Assembly (NCBI GenBank): GCA_024196135.1
Contig: JAMQCK010000443.1
Location: 1 to 22,813, forward strand
DNA from: Pleurotus ostreatus/Saccharomyces cerevisiae fusant
Lineage: Eukaryota > Opisthokonta
Length of the DNA stretch: 22,813 bases
Direction of reading: 5' to 3'
How positions within the stretch are numbered: position 1 is the first letter of the stretch; each line of letters begins with the position of its first letter. A program made the position numbers and the translations under genes. The notes beneath the pieces were generated by a model that ran no database searches, was not told the origin of the DNA, and worked only from the letters and a program-made list of their open reading frames with translations. Positions 1 to 8,523 of this stretch are shown one piece after another.

Positions 1-411
1 GACGGCGCGCCCCCTTCCTCTTGGTGATATCTGGGACGATGTATCATAGGTATAATTCTTTATGCTGGCTCATGACGACTCGCATGCCCTCCCACTCCTC
101 GCATGCTCATTACGCTTGACGGTGGGCAGGTGCCCGCCGTTGTTTCACGACTTCTGCTTACTACATATACATACATACATACATCATACTTACTACTACT
201 CCGCTAGCCTGCGGCTCACGACTCGACGTTCACGATCCTCTGGTCTCATAGTACACCTCTCACGAACTCGCTGTCGCTTTGCACTGGAACTGTTGTTTGT
301 AAAACTTATGAATACAAATATTGATCCTGGGGACTTATAATTCTCACTGGTGTGCTTCTGAGTCCATCAAGCTAGCCCCAGCACCTGCACTCGTCATTGT
401 GCGGAGTGTGG
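1..411. other. Left-edge stretch without a resolved gene
   Basis: No gene can be supported here. Two plus-strand frames stop within the first 50 bases, so the very start could be the tail of a gene lying to the left, but the remnants are too short to judge. A tetranucleotide repeat lies at 163-184. The rest looks like untranslated or intergenic DNA. An open frame at 62-340 on the plus strand runs through the repeat, resembles no family and is probably chance. Confidence 0.4.
163..184. repeat. (ACAT)n microsatellite
   Basis: About five near-perfect tandem copies of a four-base ACAT/ATAC unit, followed by a short TACT-like run up to about 200. It is a simple-sequence repeat, likely in non-coding DNA, and probably variable in length between strains. 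Confidence 0.8.
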
Positions 412-1180
412 CTACTGCTCAGACTGGTAGTGCACAGGAACAAAAGATAACACGTATATGATCCAAGGAACAGTAAGCACTCGAGGGGCTTGAACCGAGG
501 AGCCTGGGTGATAGCGATTGCTCGACTGGGCTTCGAAGCGCTGGCGGTCCTGGACGAAGTTGAACGCGCCCTCGGATCGTCCGTGCCTGGCCCGCTCTGC
601 ACCCCGTCCTCCCTCGAATCCCTCCCCTTCCTTGTCCCCTCCCTGTCACACCGCCGCGGCCCACGTCAGAGAAATCGAGGGCCGCCCGCCCGACAGCTTG
701 GTCCGCCTGCTTCGTCCCCGCAAACTCGTCGCCGTGGAATTTGGGGCACTCGAGAAATACGGTAGCCCGCCACGCCGAATAACACGCCTCGCAAAAGTAA
801 TGGGACTGGCGCGTCCCACGGGCAGGGTCTGGGTGCTGCGCACGCCGTTCCTAGCAAAGGCAAGGGCGGTCAATGGGCACGAGGGCGGCGCGCACGTGTG
901 GCGAGGGTGCGAGCGCGCCGTCCTCGTTCCCGGCGAAGGATTCCAGAAGATGATCACCTCTGCCTTCAGGCCGTTCATATGTCGCTGTCGAATACGTGTA
1001 CTGGGACGGTGACGGGCTGCGAGCTGTAGCAGTGAATGTATAAAGAAAATTACTCGGTGGGTCGCGGAGGCCGGTGAATGGGCGCGGCGACGGACGACGG
1101 GGGTACCAGGACGGAGGGCTTTGTCGCCGGTTACGGCGGGGTGATTGCAGAGAAGAGAATAGAATAGGAGCACGTATCAT
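412..1180 (-). CDS. Orphan protein with a Cys-x2-Cys segment, three-exon model
   Basis: Not recognised. The model joins exons 1180-896, 850-695 and 642-412, with GT-AG introns of 45 and 52 bases, both in phase 0, giving 223 residues. Support comes from frame-compatible splicing and from residue-diverse exons 2 and 3, which carry YFCEACYSAW and a further Cys in FLECPKFHG. The second intron has a CTGAC branch-like site just before its acceptor. Exon 3 is acidic and Gly-rich at first (GDKEGEGFEGG) and ends in a more hydrophobic tail before the stop at 412-414. The first exon is Arg/Pro/Ser-rich and weak as protein, so the start at 1180 is the least certain part; an extra upstream intron may exist. 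The three cysteines could bind a metal, but no known finger pattern is complete. No function is proposed. Confidence 0.4.
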
Positions 1181-2019
1181 TAGGTATTGAATAGCCCGTA
1201 CACTGAATGGCGAAGCAGGTCGAAGAAGCCTGATGGCACAGCAAGGAAATACGAGGCGAGACCAAGGAATTAATGGCGACAAAGCAAGATCGTTGAGAAG
1301 TGTACATAGGCGGCAGGGTCGTAAGCGAGGAATCCATCTAGGAAGAGGTGGCAGGAGACGAGGGGCCGTGCGCAGCGTTACATGCAGGATAGTATACCCG
1401 CGGGTAAGCGCGCAGAGCCTATGCGATCAATGAACAATACAGTAGCGCGCGAAAACATGGACGAAGCCGATAGCTGAGTGAATAAGTGGCATGCAACATG
1501 CAGTGGGCGGAAGTGATTCGTGTCGTGTCGTGTTTGGTCGTGGAGGGTAGGCTGTGAGCCGATGGCAGCTGCGAAGTGTGTCGAGGGCCGAGTGGAAGAT
1601 CCGGGGAGATCGTAGCTCGTCTTCCCCGCCACCGCCCCGCGGCAGACCGCCGAGGCAGGGTCTGAGTTGCCCAGCGCCTTGTCGAGGAAACTAGATACGC
1701 TAGCGAGGTGGACTGCGGTCGCAGGAAGAGCGACACCGATGCTCCCGCACGCCTTCGTTGACTGGCAAAGCGGCGCGTGTGAACCTAGGCGGACGTTGAG
1801 TAAGAAGGACATAAAGGAAGATCTGAGGGCGTGTGCGCTGGCTGACTCGCCCAAAAAGGGGTGACAAGGCGAGGGGAAGGCGTGTCAATGAGGGACAATG
1901 GAGAAGGGGTCGCATGCGGGTACAACGAGCAGTGGATGGATACTGAATGGCGAGGGTGTTCGTTGACGTGGGATAGACGACACGTACCTGCGGCAGAGGG
2001 CATCTGGGCTGCGGGTGGC
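1181..2019. other. Gap between two minus-strand genes; one coding-like open frame
   Basis: Nothing here can be assigned with confidence. On the minus strand a frame is open over 1378-1854; its middle part, around SSFLDKALGNSDPASAV, looks protein-like, but it has no convincing start or splice sites. On the plus strand an opposing frame stays open to 1863 (ending in ADSPKKG). In DNA this GC-rich, long chance frames are common on both strands, so neither is called. The stretch probably holds the 3' region of the gene ending at 2020 and the promoter of the gene starting near 1180. Confidence 0.35.
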
Positions 2020-2512
2020 TCATGGGGCGTAGGGGATCTTTGAAGATGATTTCATGGTGGGGTCATGGGGGTGTTCAGAGCGATGATGGCTGTCATTTGC
2101 TGGGCGAGGGTTAGCGGACTGGGCTTGGGTCGCTGCTACTAGAGAACCACGTACCGATCGCGTCCGAGATCAGCGCTGAGGGCGGCCTGTCCGCGCGTGC
2201 ATCGAGTGGTATCGATGGGTCATATGTGCTCGATACGTCTTCAGACATGAGCGCGAGAGTGGCGTCCAGGGTTCGCATGCCGGTTGTTGCCTGCGCTTCC
2301 CTCGCACGCCCATCGGAATACTGGCTGGAGAAGAGCAAAGGGCGATGGCTTCTTCGTCGTAGTGAGGGCATCGCGCGTCCTTCGCTTGCTCTTCTCCGTG
2401 TCGCAACATGTAATGGTCGAGTATGAGCGCCCGGTGTTTGCCATGGGAGGTACAACGCAGAGGCCAGCTGGGCGAAGCAAGCCAAGATCAAGAAGACAAG
2501 AAGATACTTCAT
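2020..2512 (-). CDS. Small secreted or membrane-inserted orphan protein (signal peptide, two exons)
   Basis: Exons are 2512-2155 and 2099-2020, giving 145 residues. The intron (2154-2100, 55 bases) is a textbook one for this genome: GTACGT donor, CTAAC branch site, CCCAG acceptor, phase 1. The protein starts MKYLLVFLILACFAQLASA, a classic signal peptide (hydrophobic core, small residues at a likely cut near residue 19). The mature part is basic and Ser/Arg-rich at first, then acidic (LMSEDVSSTYDPSIPLDARAD), and ends His/Ser/Pro-rich. It has no cysteine after the signal region, so it is not a typical Cys-rich effector or hydrophobin. A longer N-terminus is possible: an upstream exon beginning near 2754 can be spliced in frame, which would make the hydrophobic segment a membrane anchor. 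Family and function are unknown. Confidence 0.5.
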
Positions 2513-3094
2513 GATACCCAGATGCCCTGTATCATAGAGATTGGATAGCACAAGGGGCCCTTGTCCTCAGGGAGAGATCTGCTCGAAGATCGCCGACGTC
2601 GCGGTCGAGAGCAACCACCTCGCGTTCGAACTTCCCACGCGCCACCCTTGAACATTTCACGTGCATGGCAGCTGATCGTGATAACGCCACAAAATCTTAT
2701 CTCCGGGCGCTTCTCCTGGACGTTCATGATCAGCGCACGGTCGTCGTACAACATGACTTGTCAGAGTCCGAGAGCTGTCATATTCATGATGATTTATTTT
2801 TCCCGCTCCCCACCCTCGCGGGAATACATGGAAAAACGCAATATACCTTGGCTATGGTGAGAAGGATGCCATGGCGCTTGAACTGATATCCTCTCGATTG
2901 AAGGTAGCCTGCGGCGGCCGCGCCCTTTCTAGCAGCTGGATTTCTGTCACTTGACGAGGTCAAGGCCAGCCTGGCGCATTGGGAACGGTAAATTACAGCC
3001 GACGGACCGCGTCAGTTGACCTCGTGAACATGCTCTCTCGCATTCATAAGGCGAAAGTACGGCTGCAGGATCGACTTCTTTCCATCGACACAAG
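2513..3094. promoter_or_regulatory. Divergent intergenic region upstream of the secreted orphan and the GH78 gene
   Basis: This 582-base stretch separates two head-to-head genes that both appear to make secreted products, so it probably contains both promoters. It holds a 10-base inverted repeat (2954-2963 and 3016-3025). Several open frames cross 2560-2886 on both strands. One on the minus strand from 2754 could be an alternative first exon of the 2020-2512 gene; the others look like chance. No clear TATA box was seen. Confidence 0.4.
2954..3025. promoter_or_regulatory. Inverted repeat ACGAGGTCAA...TTGACCTCGT upstream of GH78
   Basis: The arms at 2954-2963 and 3016-3025 are perfect 10-base reverse complements, 52 bases apart, and end 69 bases before the GH78 start codon. 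Such paired sites can bind dimeric transcription factors, but no factor is identified and chance is possible. Confidence 0.35.
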
Positions 3095-5551
3095 ATGCTA
3101 GAGCTCAACTACTTCTCACTAGCTCTCGCACTCTCGCTTTGTGCGAAAGCCACTGCACCTCCTGGTCCGTGGGACGACTTCAACTATGCACCGGCGTCAC
3201 GAACTGTGTCCCCAACGGCGATTTATGGTACCAGCGGTGACGTCGACAATGCGGAAGCACTTCTATCTGCGGATGCTGGCTCGGCAACTCTGAGCGGTGC
3301 TGGGTCTTGGGTAGCGATTGACTTCGGCAAAGAGGCTCGTCTATGAACTCTTAACGCATCATGACCATACTCATGAGCTTGTAGGTTGGAGGCGTCATAT
3401 CCCTCAGCATCGACTCGACATCCGACGACAATGCCTCCCTCTCCCTCACCTTCACCGAGTCCTCCCTCTTCATCAACCCTACTCTGTCCGACGACTCCGT
3501 CTTTGCGGCCGCCAACCTCTCCAGCGACGGCGCGCAACCCATCCCCGCCCCTCTCAGCGAGGGCCTCTGGACGCAGCCCAGCTCGTGGCAGCGCGGTGGC
3601 TTCCGCTACCTCACCGTCTCGCTTACCGAAGGGTCGAGCGTGACTCTGTCGAACGTTTCCGTCTACCTCACTTTCAGCCCAAACGTCGATGACCTGCGCG
3701 ACTACAAGGGATATTTCTACGCGAAGGATCCAGGCGAAGAGGACGAGGATCTGCTAACGAAGATCTGGTACGCCGGCGCGTACACGATCCAAACCAATAT
3801 TCTGGCCGCGGACGAGGGTCGAGGTGAAGTTGCAGAAGGAGGTGAGCAGAGTTCGCTGCGTCTTTCGGCGAAGCTCATTTGTCTCGGCCATCGGCTGGAA
3901 CAACAGCGGAACTATCGCTAATGCAGGGCCCGTCATCGTCGATGGTGCCAAGCGCGATCGGTACGCCTTCCATCTCTCTCCATTCTGCTCAACATGCTTA
4001 ACCATGATTTAATTCAATTTTAGTACTGTGTGGCCTGGTAAGCGACATGGTTCTTCTCGTATGGACACAATCTCACCACTTTTGAAGGTGACATGGGCAT
4101 CGCCGGCCCGTCGGCCTTCGTAGCACTCAACCAGATCGACCCCGTCCGCAACAGCCTCGACGAAGTATTCTCGCTACAAAACACCACTGGCGGCCTCCCC
4201 TATAGCGGTCCACTCATCAGTCTTGGCTCCGGACTGAGGTACGTGCGCGCCCTCCTGCCCCTGTCCACTCGAACTCTACCTTTACCATGATGCTCACTTC
4301 GTTCGACAGCGACACCTACCACGCTTGGTCCCTCATCGGCGCGTACAACTACTGGCTGCATTCGGGTGACACGGAATGGCTTGAGGGGAAGTGGGAGCAG
4401 TATCTGGCCGGTGTGTCATTCCTCGCGGACAAGGTCGACGCCGACGTGGGCTTGATCAACGCGACGGGCGATCTCGACTGGGGACGTCTTGGCGGCGGTG
4501 GGTTCAGCATCTCGCCGAACGTGCTGTACTACAGGGTGTGTTCTTTGTTGGTGGACCACGACGATCTAAAACTCTATGCGTTCGTAGGTCCTCATCAACG
4601 GCGCTCAACTCTCCTCCGCCCTCGGCGACACCGAGACCGCCGAGACCTGGCTCGCCGACGCCGCGACCCTCAAGGACACCGTCAACGCAGTCCTCTGGGA
4701 CGACGACGCCGGCCTCTACGTCGACAACACGACGACGACGCTGTACCCCGAGGACGGCAACTCACTCGCGGTGTGGTTCAACCTGACCGCGTCGGACGAG
4801 CAGAAGGCGCGCATCAGCGAGGGGCTGGAGCAGTTTTGGACGGATGTGGGCGCGGTGACGCCGGAGCTGCCGGATACGGTGGCGCCGTTTGTGGGTGGGA
4901 TGGAGGTGAGTAGATGAAGGGCGCGTCAGTCGAGGTAGAGATTGAGATTGACTACGAGATTACAGTTGAACGCGCACTTCGAGGCTGGCGCGGCCGAGCG
5001 CGCGCTGGACCTCATTCGCCTGCAGTGGGGCTGGATGTTGACAACGAACGTGAGCGTCCAGTCGACGCTGCTGGAGGGATACACCTCGAATGGATCGCTC
5101 CTGTGCGTACTGCTCCTGACTTCCTCGACCTCTACTAATGTGCTAATCGTCCAGATATCGCGGCGACGCCGGCTACGAACAAGACCCGACCTACACCTCC
5201 CACTCGCACGGCTGGAGTACCGGTCCAACGCCCGCGCTTACAACGTACATCCTCGGCCTCTCCGTCACCGAACCAGCAGGTCAGGCTTTCCGCGTGGCGC
5301 CGCAGACCGGCGGTCTCCCGGCCGCGGAGGGCGGGTTCGAGACGCCCCTCGGCTGGTTCGGCGTGAGCTGGACAAATGATGAAGATGCAGGGCGCTTCGA
5401 GCTGAACGTCTCGTCGCCGGAGGGGACGGTGGGTACTGTCGTTCTTCCGGTCGATGCTGAGGTTTCAGTGGACGGCGAGGCTGTCGATGAGGAAGGGGGT
5501 ATCCAGGTGCAGGGCGGTGCGATGCATACTGTGATTGCTCAGACCTCATGA
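3095..5551 (+). CDS. Secreted alpha-L-rhamnosidase, glycoside hydrolase family 78
   Basis: Releases terminal alpha-L-rhamnose from plant glycosides or pectin side chains outside the cell. Exons: 3095-3334, 3385-3823, 3874-3960, 4024-4037, 4088-4238, 4310-4535, 4588-4905, 4966-5102 and 5155-5551, about 669 residues. The N-terminus is a signal peptide (LALALSLCAKATA) followed by the fungal GH78 stretch APPGPWDDFNYAPASRTV. Further family blocks are DFGKEVGGV, IWYAGAYTIQTN, GWNNSG, VDGAKRDR-TVWPGD (matching the GH78 active-site D-R-x-x-W-x-G-D signature), GDLDWGR and the C-terminal SHSHGWSTGPTPALTTYILG. Oddities: intron 1 starts with GC rather than GT; exon 4 is only 14 bases; and joining exon 2 to exon 3 (50-base intron 3824-3873) leaves the frame one base out, which no GT-AG choice repairs without losing conserved sequence. 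It is therefore either a sequence error, an odd splice or a recently broken gene. The family assignment is firm; intactness is not. Confidence 0.9.
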
Positions 5552-5590
5552 AGCAAGTTCTTGTGTACAATGCATGTACTATATGTATGA

Positions 5591-7559
5591 TTAGCCACGA
5601 TTTCTCAAGTCTAGTTCGTTCAAGAGCCTTCTCCGAAGCGCAGCTTCCTTCAACGCCCTCCGCGAAGGACAAGCTACGCATGCAACTATATCATGAGGGC
5701 CTTTTTGAACGTGAACGAGGACCTGGATTTGAGGGTTTATGGGCGCCGCCGGGTTGGTATCCTCGCCGAGATCGCCATAGTCGATGACATAGATGGGTGC
5801 CTCTTCCTGGACTGGACTGGGCTTGATTACGAGGTCAACGCGAATGTGTGATAGGTGTTTCATTCGGTTGAGGTCCGCGGAGTAGAGCAGAAACTCTATC
5901 GCGACCTTCCTCAAGAATAAGAGCTGAGCAGGCGACAGGTCATCGGACCTTCCTACTTGAAGTTAATTCGAGGTAAATGCGATCCTGGAGGCGAACGCAC
6001 CGACGGTCCCATGGGACCCTCCAAAATGCTCGACCGGTGCGCAATCCGCGCGATGGTGTGATGCCCAATGTTTTGCTTGGCATTCCTTCGAGCAATAGAA
6101 GATCGATTCGCAGGCGCACATCCTGAGTACGCTTGAGGGAGCGTGCGAGGTACACTAAGAGAATGCGTCAGTATCGCAGAGCCTCGGCTGTGCTCCTGCT
6201 GACCTCGGGATTACCACAGGTCTGCCGTAGGGACGCCAGATCCTCTTTGTACAGCTGCCTAGCGCGAACCAGGAAATGGTAACGCTTGAGTAGAACGTCC
6301 CACTCTGGCATGAAGGCACTGAAGCCAACTTCATCACCTAAGCGACTTCGTCGTAAGCCCGCGCGGAATGCGCGCAAGAATTTCGGCCACACGAGATAGG
6401 TGGCGATCGTCTGCGTCGTGCGTACCGCCCACTGCCTATATAAATCGCGGTGGTGCTTTGAGCGCGTGTCCGAATTCTGGGGAATATGGAATATAGCCAT
6501 GTAGAGGACGAAAAGGAGCTGAGTTTCCATAGCCTTGATCAGGCCCGAAGCCCAGCGGGAGTGGCGAGATGAAGCTAGACGCGGGTCGGTAGCGCGCTCG
6601 AGAAGCGAGGCCCACATGATGACAGCCGCGTCCTGCTCGGTCTCGCGTCCCCGCTCCTCCAGCACAGTCCATGATCTCAACAGGTCCACGAGTGTGGGGA
6701 CGATGTCTGCCGCCAGCAGGTCTGAGTCGAGGTCGGTGCCGAAGAACTTGCTAAATCGTATGTGGGACGCTATACCCTGTGACATAGCAGAACCAGCTGC
6801 GAGGTAATGTGACGCGAAGGGCGCTAGCGCACGCATGAGCATGCCAGGATGGTCTCGAGTATACTGGAGCATGCCGGTGCGAAGGCTTTCTTTCGTAGAC
6901 GTGGGTGACGAGGCCAAAAGCTGTTCAGTGCTCACAAGCAGAAGGTGCCGGCTGAACATAGCCCTAGAGGAAGGAGAGGGAGGCCGCGTTAAGAAAGACA
7001 TTACGACCGTGACGTATTCGGGCTGCGCGAGGAGGTAGCTGATCCTTGCAGACGGCAGAACAGGCGGCTTCCAGGCAGCTAAAGCCCTAGAGACAGAGTC
7101 CATTGCAACGATAACGTTGCCATCTGTGAGAAGCCTCGCACGCCCGTTCAGCTTGAGAATAAAATCCTTGTCGTCCACCACGTTCCCACTGTGGGGGCTT
7201 AACCAGACAAGCCACGCCCAGAAGTCGGCGGCGTGTGCATGCACACTGTCATGTATCCTTGTCGATGCGCTGGAAAGATCGTTGGAGATGACTGCGTATA
7301 TGTAGAGCGCATCGATAGCTTCGGCAATAGTGAGGGTGTCATCGTGGTCGAGGGGATGGACAGGGATGCGAGATTTGTCGATACAGGCGAACAAGTCATT
7401 TGCAAGGGAAGGCGTGAGCAAACGAGCAGGGAATGTGCCATCCGCGACGTCTGAAGGGCGCGAGTCCAGGAATTTCTGTCGAATCGAGATAAAGGCCGCC
7501 TGGCGGGCGATATTGGTCAGCACGTCGACAAGCGCGCATAAGAAGGGGTCCCGTACCAT
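5591..7559 (-). CDS. MYND-type zinc-finger protein (copy 1 of 3)
   Basis: Exons 7559-6204, 6154-6001 and 5952-5591 give 623 residues; the introns (49 and 48 bases) are GT-AG with matching phases. The long N-terminal part is mostly helical and shares blocks with the gene at 19715-21584: LLTPSLANDLF, EAIDALYIY, FWAWLVWLSP. The MYND finger spans about residues 448-490 across the first intron: Cys448, Cys453, Cys465, Cys467, then YCSKECQAKHW and a closing His-x3/4-Cys490. MYND fingers bind two zinc ions and usually act as protein-protein contacts. About 130 residues follow, including an IYVIDYGDLGED segment also echoed in copy 3. Start: the first Met of the long frame at 7559; an upstream exon cannot be excluded. 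It is convergent with GH78, with 39 bases between stop codons, so the 3' UTRs must overlap. Its cellular role is unknown. Confidence 0.85.
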
Positions 7560-8523
7560 TGTTTCGAAGATGTTGTATTCTACAGGAGAGCAACGTCGCG
7601 TTTGACCATGAGGTTGCTGAACGTGAAGACCAAGAGCGGAATTACAAGGTCGCAGATGACCTTCTGTGACATGAGCTGGTCACAATACAGTAACGCGTGT
7701 CGTGCTTTTTGTAGACCTGTCCTCGTTATCACCACGATAGCGCGTAAGGTAAAAACCTGCACCCTTTACGATTGCGCTTTCTAGAGCACCCGCTCAAAAG
7801 ATGTAGGTCCTTTCAACTTGGGGCAACTGAGGCATGGGTCAAAATTGACGCGACGAGCTTTGTCCGTCAAGTTTAATCAAATAAAGAGCTGTCTACGCTA
7901 CTGACTTGTTTATGATTGTCTAAAGCATATCGACGATCCGCATCCTGGTTTGACATCCTATAGATATGGCGCGCACAATCAGTTGAGCACAGCCGGACAG
8001 CGAGCTTTGGCGATTATCAAGGTGCAAGAGTTTTCCCATGCAGCTCCACTTGCTGTTAAAATTGTCGCTTATATTTGAAGGGCAGGAAATGGATCATCGG
8101 CTCTTGTCCTTCAACGCATAAGTACTTGATCGTGGTTGCGGACAAGCCTAATAAGGCATGCCACGCGCGGAATAGTCGTTCTCTCACGGTTTGTCTCGAA
8201 CTGTCATGGGCGTGCGGGCCTTGCGCGTGTCCCTCTCGGTGCTCCGCACGGAGGCCAAGTCTTCCTTGGCGAAAACGAATTGTATGGCTTGACGAAGGTA
8301 AGAAGAATGGACAAGGCTGAACGAGCTCGCGGTCGAACCCTCCACGTCAAGGCGTCTTCGCAAGTTGTTCTCGTTTCCTAGTCTCTCTAAGGACGTACGT
8401 TTGTAAGCACAAACACTTGAAGGACCCTAGCATGACCTCGAAGACTGACAAGCTGCTCACAGTTGATTATACCTCAACTACGTCGTATCAAATGCCGCAC
8501 TAAAGCCGCTTAAACTGGCCTCA
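7560..8523. promoter_or_regulatory. Intergenic region between divergent MYND-1 and membrane-protein genes
   Basis: The region is less GC-rich than its surroundings and has no gene I can support. It probably contains both promoters and possibly missing first exons. A good donor (GTAAGAAG) after an open plus-strand frame at about 8298, and an acceptor (TGCTCACAG) near 8461, could define a small exon pair, but the frame lacks an ATG start. It could also be the missing 5' end of the membrane-protein gene at 8524. Confidence 0.35.

Noticed and set aside
470..510. tRNA-like T-loop sequence on the minus strand (GGTTCAAGCCC)
   Set aside because: The flanking five-base stem does not pair, no D-arm or anticodon arm is found, and the stretch lies inside the last exon of the 412-1180 gene model.
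3768..3873. Alternative 106-base intron that would restore the GH78 frame
   Set aside because: It removes the conserved YAGAYTIQTN block and changes the preceding Trp, so it is unlikely to be the real splice.
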